The notes below the pieces were generated by a model that was not told the DNA's origin, did not search any database, and worked only from the letters and a program-made list of their open reading frames with translations. Below, one piece after another: positions 20,400 to 31,674 of a DNA stretch of 64,000 bases (the first letter of the stretch is position 1; each line of letters begins with the position of its first letter). Both the position numbers and the translations under genes were made by a program. The stretch is from contig NC_046683.1 in NCBI RefSeq assembly GCF_009870125.1, positions 14,145,001-14,209,000 on the forward strand, in the 5' to 3' direction. The stretch comes from Drosophila pseudoobscura (taxonomy: Eukaryota; Arthropoda; Insecta; Diptera; Drosophilidae).

Positions 20400-20625
20400 G
20401 CTCAGGCTCAGGAATCCTACGCTGTGATCCGATTCGTCTGCTGGCAGACGACACCATTTTGGATCAGATTGGTATAAAGATCCAATCGCATCAGCGCTTC
20501 GTATATTCCACCGAATACTCATACATCATTATGTACGATAGTTATAACCTGCGAGACATTCAGAATTTCTGCGGTTTGTTGACTTAAATTTGGGTTCTTT
20601 ACGTGTCCGCCGATAAAGTAATAAA
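20400..20625 (+). CDS. Possible terminal exon of an unrecognised small gene
   Basis: An open frame from about 20400 to TAA at 20585-20587 reads naturally (ILRCDPIRLLADDTILDQIG, later YSYIIMYDSYNLRDIQNF) and is followed 33 nt later by AATAAA at 20620-20625. There are acceptor-like AGs at 20405 and 20411. No upstream exon was found, and a minus-strand frame (20522-20340) is also open, so this may be chance. Confidence 0.2.
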
Positions 20626-21083
20626 GTGCTCAATATGAGGACTCCTCTACATTTTTCATTGGGAGCTACATAAATAAGTCTTTAGTTGTCCTTAGTAATT
20701 ACAAAAAAATCAAATTTTAATTATTTTATATTCAGTATGCAATATTTAGTCATTCTGCCCCTTCGGAACATTACCAAAAAGTCTTGATAGAGCTCAGTCT
20801 AGGATGATATCTCGCATGAGTGAGGGACCATCACCGTCATCACCTAAATGAATGAGTGATCGATATTATAATACATTCAAGTAAGGATATGCACAAACAT
20901 TGAGCACTAAATTAGCCTTCAGAGTGGTCAGGCGCAGCCGTGCCAGCAGAGGGAGGCCAAAAAAGACTCTTATATCAGCCTGAAGGGCTTGTTGCTCTAG
21001 CTATAACCATTAAATTGTGCTGTAGGATTAGTCTCTGATTACAATTGTGTAAAAAAATAAATATGTAAATGATTCTTCACCAG

Positions 21084-21372
21084 TAGAGTGGGCACGCGAG
21101 GTGGACAGGTTCATTCGCCGGGCAAGGGGAACAATCCAGTCCTGGTATCGCCAGTTAGCCCACGATGACGACACGAAGACAGGTCAAAATATAACAGTTC
21201 CGCATGTTTTTATCCTTATACAATTTATATTTTTATAGAGCATAAACACTAAGAATTTTTGTTGTAATTGTTAGCCAATTGTGGCAACCGTGCTCCGAAC
21301 GAATCTGCTACGATTGCGCCGAGGCGTCGTTCTAGAGGGTACCAAGAGCTATGTATGAAAATAGTTAGATGA
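21084..21372 (+). CDS. Possible two-exon gene fragment
   Basis: Two coding-like blocks join in phase: 21084-21182 (VEWAREVDRFIRRARGTIQS, WYRQLAHDDD) with donor ACAG|GTCAAA, and 21275-21372 after ttgttag (ANCGNRAPNESATIAPRRRS, then RGYQELCM), ending TGA. The 92-nt intron is AT-rich as fly introns are. No start exon or family was recognised; it could be a decayed gene or repeat remnant. Confidence 0.25.
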
Positions 21373-21654
21373 TAAATGACACAGCTGCGGAGAGCTGAGG
21401 CAAGTGCCAGGCCGAGGGCGACTGTGGCACATAATTAATGAAGAGACAGTGGCTCAACAGATTACAAGTGGCCAGTGCCGCCCCATGTGCTGCAGTTGGC
21501 AGTGAAGGCAGTGCTTGGCATTTGCCTGCTCAAGATCAATGGCATTGGGATTGGGACGGGCCGAGGGCTTCAGATTATTCAGCTTATGCTGAACCAGGTT
21601 CCGGATGCAGAAGCATGACTCGGTTGGATTGGGAGTGACTGCTACAGCGAATGC

Positions 21655-21693
21655 TATATAAGCGCTGTTCTGGGCCGGAATGGAGCATCAGTT
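21655..21693 (+). promoter_or_regulatory. Core promoter of glycine-rich gene 2 (TATA + initiator)
   Basis: TATATAA at 21655-21661 and TCAGTT at 21688-21693 (A21690) are spaced 35 nt apart, the same architecture and same initiator as glycine-rich gene 1. Confidence 0.8.
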
Positions 21694-21764
21694 TCGGTGG
21701 AGTCAAGCATCCAGCAGCAAGCTTCCGACACGACACGGAGTTCCTTTTATCAGTTCGATTCATC

Positions 21765-22112
21765 ATGCGGTACACCCTACTCGTTGTGTTCCTGTGCGGA
21801 CTCCTCTTCGCCTTTGTCTCGGCTGGCGGTGGCGGCCAGGGAGGTTGGCAGAAGAGCGGAGGCGGTGGTGGCGGCCAGGGAGGTTGGCAGAAGAGCGGAG
21901 GCGGTGGTGGCGGTCAAGGAGGCTGGCAGCAAGGTGGCGGCGGTGGAGGCGGCCAGGGTGGTTGGCAAAAGAGCGGAGGCGGTGGTGGCGGCCAGGGGGG
22001 TTGGCAGAAGAGCGGAGGCGGTGGTGGCGGTCAAGGAGGCTGGCAGCAAGGTGGCGGCGGTGGTGGCAAGCACGGCCAGGGAGGTGCCAAACATGGCGGT
22101 GGCGGATGGTAA
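21765..22112 (+). CDS. Secreted glycine-rich repeat protein 2
   Basis: Single-exon gene of 115 residues. ATG 21765 is chosen because it follows the TATA/initiator promoter by 75 nt and begins MRYTLLVVFLCGLLFAFVSA, a signal peptide. The mature part is six tandem units of the form GGGGGGQGGWQ(K/Q)(S/G), about 60 nt each at DNA level with two near-identical three-unit blocks, then a tail GGKHGQGGAKHGGGGW. AATAAA at 22254-22259 gives the 3' end. Likely an extracellular or cuticle-type structural protein; the exact family was not recognised. Confidence 0.9.
   Translation: MRYTLLVVFLCGLLFAFVSAGGGGQGGWQKSGGGGGGQGGWQKSGGGGGGQGGWQQGGGGGGGQGGWQKSGGGGGGQGGWQKSGGGGGGQGGWQQGGGGGGKHGQGGAKHGGGGW
21840..22075 (+). 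repeat. Coding tandem repeat in glycine-rich gene 2
   Basis: Tandem units encoding QGGW plus a glycine run. The block KSG-KSG-QGG is present twice in succession, which indicates an internal duplication of about 120 nt after the single unit had already been amplified. Confidence 0.8.
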
Positions 22113-22259
22113 TAGATATCCAGCCAGTCCGTCGCGACCCCACAATTAAACGAAACCCACGATCACCTTCCAGCGATTGCCCCGGCCAAGATCTGTTCCC
22201 AGCACACCCTTCTAATATCTTTTGTTCTGATTTATCCTGTTTCTAATTGTATTAATAAA

Positions 22260-24667
22260 GAAAGCTCTGTTTAGCATTGTACAATCTAAAAGTAACGCTA
22301 ATTCAGTCTATCGATCTCCCGGGAAGAATATCGTATGAGCAACGATTAACGCAAGTATGAGCAGCGCCAACCTATCGATAGGCCGCCCAGTCAACCGAAA
22401 TTCAAATGCATGGAAACGCTCGCGGCTTAGACTCGTTTGCTTATCATTCTTTTATTATTCGTATTTATAGTATTATTTCGTCTGACTTGATCGCTTTCTT
22501 GCGCTTGCGTTTGCATTTTGGGTTACTTATAAATGGTTTACTGGCTTTCTTTCCCATACAGTGGCTTTTAGGCCGTGGCTGTTCTCTGTTTTGCAATCTG
22601 CTTAAGCATATTCTCGCCTTGCTTTCTCTCTTTTTTTTATATTATTTCTTCTTTAAGGTAATTTTGTTTCGTATTTTGTTTAGTTTTGCTACGCCACACA
22701 TATACACACATACAACGTACTAAATTTTTGCATTTGTATTTTATTTATTACTGTTTTGTTGTTTTTGTTTTCGTTTTTGTATTGGTTGTCGTTTGATTTA
22801 TTTTGTTTTTCTCATGTTTCGTATTTATTTTATTTGTTTATTTCATTTAGTTTCATTTGGAATGCGTATAAATAAAAACTTAAACAGATTTACTGCACAC
22901 ACATTTAATTATACGTTTATACGTTGTTGACTACAAAAAAAAAAAATATTTCCAATTTAATTATATGTATATATATATATACTATATATATATATATAGA
23001 TTTTTGTTTCGCTCGTAGAATCTTTCAAGTGTTTAACATTGTGTTACATACATATACTCGCACTCGTAGCCTTTTCCCCCAATCCTTTGCTACCTTCAAT
23101 TGCAATTCAATATAAAATCCATTTTGCCGCCGCCAGATGTTGCACTTGGCATACATATGTATGTATACTCGTACCTGTACCTGCACTCGTACTCGTACTC
23201 GTATTCATAGTCGTATTCATAGTGTATATGTATATATTTCTATATAGTATATTTCATCAAAATATGTATTCATGCCTAAAACCTGCAACTATTCCGGTCT
23301 CGTTAGTGGTTTGGCTGTGGGAAACCAACTCTCTTACTCTTTCGTTTCTTTGTTATCTAGACGATTTTTGTTTGTTTGTTTTTTGTATAGTTTACGATAA
23401 TTAATTACAACAACATTTACTTTTGTATTTTCGATTGATGCTTAGCCTAATGCATTTCCCATTCCCTTCCTTCGGCCCCTCAATCATCATCATAATCAAT
23501 TTCATCATCGATTTCATCCTCAATCGCTTTTCATTCGATTACTTGTTTGGTTTTTATTTTTACAGTGCTTAAAGTTCGCTACGGTTTCGCTCGGGGAGTG
23601 TATCCTTTAGCTCGATCTATCATCATCTATCATCCATCACCCATCCTTAACCCTCCTCCCTCTCCCTCTTTCTTTCTGTTTTTTTTTTTGGCAATGACTT
23701 ACTGATTTTGTTGTCTCTCTTTCTCTCGTTTCAAAGCTTCGTTACTTCGTTACTTTCGTTAAGAGTTAAATGTTTTTGGAAGTAAGCTTCGATCTTCGTT
23801 CGTCTATAAGTTATGTATAGTATGTATATCGGTATCTGTATAAAGTAAATAGATTACGTAATTGCAACATATGCATCTGATTCTCTACGCACTCCTTCCA
23901 CTCCGTCCTCCCATCACCTTTCCTATTTTCCCGCCGTACGGATTGTTCTGGCTCTGTTAACATTTTGGATTTGGATTCGATTCGATTGGTTTGTTTTTTT
24001 GTTTTGTGGTCGCTTATGGTAGTATTATTACACAATTTATTGGGTCTGCTCTTCAAGGGTTCAGGTCTTCAGGCTTCTGGCCTTAGTATTTTTTTGTAAT
24101 TTGCTAATTTACATTTTCGATTGGCCCTCAGAAATTAAGGAAGTGCACGTAGACCAAAAAAAAAAAAAAAAAAAAAATATACATGCATCCTCGTACGATA
24201 TATGTATGTATATATACTATATATTTTGTATTGTATATAAGTTAGTGTTTAAAAAAAGATGGAACAATAATGGTTAATCGAACAACAATTTCGTTAACAT
24301 AAGTACATAGTAGGGGGACATACAATAGAATTGGTATGGGAATGGGAGGTGCTTTCAAAACAGTTCAAAGAGTAAAACTAAAAATGAAAAAAAATACAAA
24401 AAAAAAACACGAGGAAATTTTCAAACAGATAATATAAATATTTATGGGTTGGGGATATACAATACAGAGATATAGGGGTCGGTATATGCAGTGTGTGGGC
24501 GGTACTTCTCCGAGGGACTGGGGCTGGACCCTGGGCCTGGGCCTGGCTGATGGCTCGTTGGAAATTTGTATTTACAAAGACTGCGGGAGGAGCAGGAGTT
24601 GGAGTTGCGCTTGCAGTTTGAGTTGGGATTGGATGCTGGTGGAGGGGGGCCTGGTTCCAGTGAATCC
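22260..24667 (-). other. sdt: sdt 3'UTR and tail-to-tail junction
   Basis: AT-rich DNA lying between the glycine-rich gene 2 poly(A) site and the sdt stop codon. On the minus strand AATAAA occurs at 24041-24036 and repeatedly further down (for example near 22855 and 22745). The extent of the sdt 3'UTR cannot be fixed from sequence; it could reach about 22440. A 21-nt A run sits at about 24158-24177 and TACTCG/TATTC repeats at 23165-23225. The palindromic TATCGATA (DRE-type motif) is at 22373-22380. Confidence 0.5.
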
Positions 24668-24862
24668 CTATGACTCGTCCCGATTGTTGTGCACCCACTG
24701 GGCGGGCACCCACTGCGGCTCGCGCTCCAGCGAATTGATCTCGGCCAGCAGCTGGTGGTAGGCGCGCTCCGTGTCATTGTTGATGATGATCATGTCGAAG
24801 AGATGCCCCCATCGGGCCTCCATGTCCCTGGCCGTGGCAATGATGTCTTTGAGCTCTTCCTC
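24668..24862 (-). CDS. sdt: sdt terminal exon: end of guanylate-kinase-like domain
   Basis: Acceptor ccattttgcag, phase 0, 64 residues then TAG at 24670-24668. It contains [20 protein letters not shown] and [13 protein letters not shown], the characteristic end of the MAGUK kinase-like domain. Confidence 0.96.
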   Translation of the reverse strand, partial: EEELKDIIATARDMEARWGHLFDMIIINNDTERAYHQLLAEINSLEREPQWVPAQWVHNNRDES

Positions 24863-27800
24863 CTGCAAAATGGAAGCACAAAATTCAGATGGAGTTTCAA
24901 ATCCGAAGCGATGGGATGACGCACCTTGAATGGTTCCCCATTGCGCAGCTTCTTCTGCCGCAGCTTGTCGAGGCTGGGGGGCGCCACCAGTACCACATAG
25001 GGCTTGAGGTCGGAGGCTCGCAGCAGCTTCAGGCTCTGCGGATGCAGATTGAGGACGCAGATCTTGCCGCTGGCCACCACCGTTCGTATGGCCTCCAGTG
25101 ATGTGCCTGTGGATTATTTGAATAGATTACTTTCAGTCCCGGGGTAAGCTCTGGGTCTTGCCGACTCACCGTAGTAGGCCTTCTCGTACTCCCCGTGCTC
25201 CACGAAGCGACGGGCCAGAATGTCCGCTTCGAAGGCCTGGCGCGTGATGAAGTGATAGTCGACACCGGGCACCTCGCCCTCCCTCCGGGCACGTGATGTG
25301 TCTGCAGGTTGAGATAACAAAAGAGAAATGAGGTTAGCCAGGGATTGAATGTGTTCGGCATGGGGGTGCAGCGGGTGTAGGGCGCAGGATGGAGGCTGGA
25401 GGATAGAGGATAGTGGGACACCAGAAGCCTGGGTATAGCTAGCGAATGCTCTGGGATTCAGTTGCAGAGGCTGTGCTTTACCCTTGGCCTTGGTCTTGGT
25501 CTTGGCCTCCTTGAGGCGCTCCTCGAGCAGATAAAACACTGCCAGGACACGCAGAAAGCGAGAAAGAAAGTTAGAGAGAAAGAGAGGCTGCAGGCCGCAG
25601 ACTGCGAGAGGACTCTACTTACGTGGCACTGCGGCGGAGAAGCGCTCAGAGTCCGCCATTAGGCGCTGGCGCAGCTCGTGGCGTCCGATGTTGGGCGGTC
25701 CGATCAGGACGATGGGCCGCTTGTGGGTGGCCCGCGGATAGTACAGGGCCACCTCCTCGTAGGTGAGTATCTCCTCCGGATCGGTCTCGTCCGGCGCCGT
25801 CGTGGCGTACAAGGGATAGCTGCGAAGAGAGGAACAGGGAGAGCGAGATCAGTGGGGGATCCTTCAGGAGCAGGATGCTGCACCCTGGTACGAGTGGTGC
25901 TGGTAGATGCTTACCCGGCCTCGGAGCTGGCCTTCTTCTTCTTTTTGCGGCCCTTGCGCGCACAGAGCAGGGTGGCACCCTTGCTGCTGGCCCCGTCCTT
26001 GCCACGGGAGCGGGCCAGGCCCGCCTCCTCGGCGATGGCCAGCTTCATGGTCTCGCGCTGGTGCTGAAACGACTGACTAGGAATGAGGCCGGCCAGCGTC
26101 TGGTCCTCCTCGCCCTCGCGGTACGCCTGCCACCAGTTGGGGTCCTCGCGGCTGATCACGTGCAGCACATCGCCCTTCTGGAAGCTGATGCCCAGCTCCC
26201 GGCACGGAATGTACAAATCGTCCTCCGGGTCGTAGTCGAAGTGCGCCCGTACATGCAGAACGGCCGTGTCCCGGTGTGCCCCCAGCCCCGAGCCGGGTCC
26301 GCCGCTGCCGGCCAGGCTGCCGGGAAGGCCGAGGCCCCCAAGGCCCCCAGACGGCGGACTGCCCGCCGGCACGATGAGGAACGTCAGCGTGCCCTGCATC
26401 GCACCGAGCAGGGCGCACACCTCGTTCACAGTCTTGCCGCGCAGCTCCTGGCCGTTCACCTCCAGGATCTCGTCGCCCTCGTGGAGCAGGCCGGACTTCT
26501 CGGCGGCTCCGCCGCGCACGATCCGCCCAATGACCACCGCCTCACCCTCATTGCGCACGGTGGCGCCCAGCGGCTCCGTCGACTTCTCGATCTGGATTAT
26601 TCGGATGTTGTCGTTCTGGTCGTTGAGCGTTCCAAAGCAGGCACTCATCGGCATGGCCATGGGCATTGGCATTGGCAGCGGCGGCGGTGGGGGCGACTCG
26701 CCCCGCGGCAGCGGCATTGCTCCGCGCTGCGCCAGCGTTGACGGGACGGGGACCACCGGTGGTGGCACCACCACCCCACCGGCCATCGCCGCTCTCTTCG
26801 CCGCTAACACCGGACTGCTGGCTCCGCTCATCGAACCCAATCCACCGGCGGGTGTGGGCGTCGGCGTGGGCGAGGGCGTGCCGTCCGTGTGGTTGGCGAT
26901 GCGGTCGTGGGCTAGCAGGAGGCCCTCCATCTCGTGGCTGGTGAGCAGGTTGCCCAGCTCGATGGCCGCCGCGGTGTTCGACTGGGTGAGCAGCTCCACG
27001 ATGTCCTTCTGCAGGCCGAGGGCGTTGTGGTGCAGGGGGCCGCTGACGCGGGGGCGTCGGCGCTGCAGGACGGCGGTACGGGCGGCCAGCACGTGGGCCA
27101 CACTGGCGCTGGCCAGAACGCTGTGGGCTGCCGAGACGCGTCCGGCCAGCGTGCTGAGGCCGCTCTTGCTCAGCTGGCTCTGGAGGCGGGTGAGGGCCGC
27201 GATCAGCTCGCCGTAGCCTTGAGATGGGAGAGAGAGAGGGAGTCAGTGTCTGGGCAGTGGAAAGGATTGAGATGAGGACCCACCATCGATCTGCTCTGGC
27301 TGCGGCTGCAGCTGTGGCTGCGCCTGATCTTCATCCGGCAGATACGCCTCGTTCTCCACACCGGCGGGCAAGGGCATGGCTGCCAGTCCCGTCGGCGCCG
27401 GCTGCTGCTGCTGGGCCATGGCGATGGCCTTGCCGGGCGTGGCCGAGTCCTGGAGCGCCTTCAGCTTGCGAGAGCCGCGCAGACTGTTCCGGAGGAACTC
27501 ATTCTGCTGGGCGATGCGCTCCTCCTCCTCGCGTCGGCGGCGCAGTTGCTCCTATAGAAAACGAGGGGAAGATTAGTCATGATTTGGCTTAGGAGTATGG
27601 GTGGTTCAGGGCTCAGGGTTCAGGGCGCTGGCTTCTGGCTTCTGTGTTCTGGTTTTGGCTCTGGGATTGGGACTACCACTGGGCGTTGACTCTTAAGTGG
27701 CGCACTTAATCCGCACTCACGACAATCGCGCTAATTTAATTAGCAGCTGAAAGAGCGACGCCACCTGAGCGGACATGCCGCAGAATCCAATGCCACAAAG

Positions 27801-30800
27801 AAGGTCACCACCGAGTGGTGGTCGTCCAACGCCATACCCTGTAGCCAGTAGCCAGTACCCTGAAAAGCAGACAGATAAAAGGTAACAACGTATATGTTGA
27901 AAAAGCTGTGCTGTGGTAGGAATCTACCAGGGGGGTTCCCTCTTTTGACGTCTGAGGTCTGGTCTTTAGCGGCACTTCCCTGCGGCACTGGCTGCAACTG
28001 CGGGGTATCAGTGGCCCCGAAAGAGTCTTTAGCTGATGGGTGGCCGCAGGGTGGCTAATGGGTGGCTTGTGTTTCTTGTGGCCGATGGATGTTGCCCGTT
28101 GCATACCGCAGAAAATCCCGTGGCGGACAGTCCCCTGCAGGGCAGGCACCGGCGATGCGTTAATGAGCGCAAAGCGGTTAACAAAGGGGTGGTGGGAGGG
28201 TGGGCTGTGGGTGTGGCAGGGTGGCAACTGCAATTATTGCGGAAGCCCCTCAAGTGCCACACGCCCCTCTCTCTCTCTGTCTTCACCTGTTTGGCAGACT
28301 GTCGGTGGGTATTGATTCCAATTTCCCCCAAAATGGTACGCCCAAAGGCCCAAAAAGGGGTAGCTTTGATGCCGTGGATTTGAATACAGCTGTACCTCAT
28401 ATGCACATACAAATGTATACCATTTCTGGTTACTCAAAGATCAGCCTCTCCCTTCAAGAGGAACAAGGCTTATGCGAGTCTGCCAGGCAGATGGATCAGC
28501 GTATAGCTCGATTCGTTAATACTCTTTTAAAGAGTATAACATCAACATGGTAAAAAAGACAAGAAGGAAAACAAAAACTACTGAATTGAATAACAACAGA
28601 AAAGACGCTCGGAATTCCAAAAGGCGGAAGAGCCAACAGAAAGAGAAAGAGGAACAACGAAGAATATGAGAACAACAACAACAGACAAAAAGAAACAAAA
28701 AAAAAATACAGCAACTAAGAAATAATAAAAATTCTGCTAAACTTGCATAATAATTCGAAGGGGAACAAGAAGAGCAACAAAAGCAAAAGCAACAAAGCGA
28801 AGAGCGAAAATTCCACACCACCCAACGCACAGCAGACCAAGAGAATCAGCAGAAATTTCAAGCACCTCTGAGAAATACCGCACCGACACCCCCGACATAC
28901 CCCCCAGCCACCCAGCTCACCCCTTGACCCCGTGGGCGGGAGGTGAGGGTCATCCTCATCTTCCTCTTCATATCATGCATCACCATCTCCACCTGTATCT
29001 GTATCTGTATCTGTATCTCTACCTGTACCACCTCCATTGCCACCACTAACCATGTGAACCGAAACGGAGATTGGAGAGCATTGGCATTGGAGTTTGAGTA
29101 AAAACAGATGACAGGCAGAGACGGAGACGGAGACGGAGACAGAGATGGACAGGGATAGGGATAGGGAGACGAAGCCACAGAAAGAGCAAAAGATGCCAGA
29201 AGATACATATATATATATATATATAAATAAAGACAACACAAGAAAAGGCTCAACGAAAAAACAGAAGGAATGCTATTCTATTCTTTGGTTTAGCTGCTTT
29301 CATACGAAAGGCCAAGTGTGCCCAAACAACAAACGGAAAATGGTCACACTCTGCAAGGTGCCGGTGCCGATGCCGCCTCTTTTATTTATTTCCCGACAGT
29401 TTTTGGCACTTCTTAAAGCTTTTTAATCAGTTTCCACCGAACATTTTCAGACGGAACCCACCAGATATAGAGATTTCTGTGGCAACGGGAGGACCATTAA
29501 GTGGAGTACCTCTAAAACTGCAAATGAAATCAAAGTTCGGAATGAAATCCCCTCCTAAGCAGTAAAGGGAAGGAGTACTTGTCGTATCATTGAATAAAGT
29601 GCTTTTGAAATTTTAAATGCCAGTTAAGTTTGGACATCAGCGAAAGTAGTTTCGGTAAGACTTTTAACATTCCATGACATCCTTCCACAGCACTGAGTGG
29701 AAGTGCTAGTAAAATGTAGCATTTGAATGTGGCTTTGAGCAACTAAAAGTATAGAGAATCGTTTTACGAATCCATTTTAGGACTTAAAACTGTACAATAA
29801 AGCCACAGAGCCATAGAGAATCTTTCGTAAGCGTTCATTTACATTTGAAGCTGAAGCCAAAGAACAGCAAACTGAACGAAGACTCCCACACAAATCGAAA
29901 ACAGTTGAAACACTTAGACATTGCCCCATACCCGTGCCCGTACCCGTATCCATACCTATACCTTTGGCTATTCATAGATCAAATGAAGCCTACAAAAGCT
30001 TCTTACCTTCACTCGGGCCATCAATCATCCCGACGGCAACGGCTACAGCCACAGCAACCCGTAACACCAGAAACTTTAGTAATTGTTAAGGAAAAACACA
30101 CCACTAACAAATGGAGGAATGCCTTAAAAAGCAAAAAAAAAAACCGTTGACGGCAAAGCCATGACATCATCATCAACATCATCGAAATCAGCAACAACAA
30201 CGAGTGCCGGCATAAATAAATATTGAAATTGCGCGTACAATAAAAATTAAAAATATATTAACGATAATGATACCCTCTAGCCACTCATGGCCAAGGGTCT
30301 AGTCAGCCAAGTAGTGCACTTGGTTTGACTATCTGTCGATCTGCCTCTCTTTGGATAAAGTGTATTTCACTCGATAAAGACCTCGGAAAACACCTTTTGG
30401 CACAGACCTTAATCAGACAGTATAATCAGTACATATAATAAATCATGTACTTGACACAGAAATGAGCGGTGCAAAAAGAATTCATTGTATCTACATATCT
30501 TGATATTGTAATCTTAATTATTAAATCTTGGGATAATCAGACATTTTTTGTTTCCCCCGTATCCACCTTCTGTCCTCAGTCCAAGCTCCTGCACTCATTC
30601 GAGGTCGATGGTGGTTGTCCACCCACTTATCCTATCCGATCCTATCCTATCCTAGCTCTCTCCTAGTGAGAGTCGTATTAAAGCTGATTTATAGAAACTG
30701 TGTGCTAGCTATCTTAGTGTCGAGACACGTGTGCCTCGCCGAGTCAAACGTTCCGACTGGTTTCTGGTTTGTTTTTGTTTTTTTATATGGTATTTTTTCG

Positions 30801-31642
30801 ATTTGCTTATAATTTTTTATTGCTTTAACGCCTAGGCGGGAACTCACTCAACGACAGCCAGTTAGCCTACTTGTCAACTGGTTTTCGTGTTGCCAGTGGT
30901 TGTTGGTGTATTTTTACTTTAGTTAGCATGTGTGTATATGAAGGTAGCTGTCGATGAACAACAGGGCTGCCGGAATGCCATGCCCCCAGTCTCCCACTTG
31001 CCTGTTGTTGCCGCAAACGTGTCGAGGATCGTTGGATTTGAATGCCGCGACGCAGGGCGGAGGCGCTACGCTGGGGCGTGGCCATCGATGTGGAAGCGAT
31101 CGATGGTGAAGGCGATCCTTGAATGACATCCACTCCCACTCCCATATCCATCTCCGTTTCCGTTTCCATATCCATACCATTGCCGTTCATATCGAAATAT
31201 TGGCTGCTGTTGTTGTTGAGCTTAACATTTTCCTTTTCTTGCTGTTGTTGTTGAGATTTGTTCGTGTTGTTGGTGAAATGATTGTAATTATTGTTGTTGG
31301 AATTATTGTTCATAGGATGATTGTTGCTGCCGCACAGAACAGCAAACTTCTGGGGCGTGTTCTCTGGTACAGGCAATCCAACACCTTCGCGTGTGGCAGC
31401 CCCGTGTGGCACATCCACCACGTGGCTGTCGTTGTTCTCCAACGTAATGCTCAGCGTTGAGACCACCATTTTGCTACTGTTCTTGTTCGACTCGCCTCCG
31501 ATTAGTCCATGATTTGGTTGCACTGTCACTGGCACTTCACTTTCATCGATGGATCGATCGATCGCGGCCTCTCAAAGACAGCTCTCTTTTCTGCCAAACA
31601 AAAGTTTCTGTTGATCAAACCACAGCTGCAACAACTGTGGTG

Positions 31643-31674
<32 letters not shown>

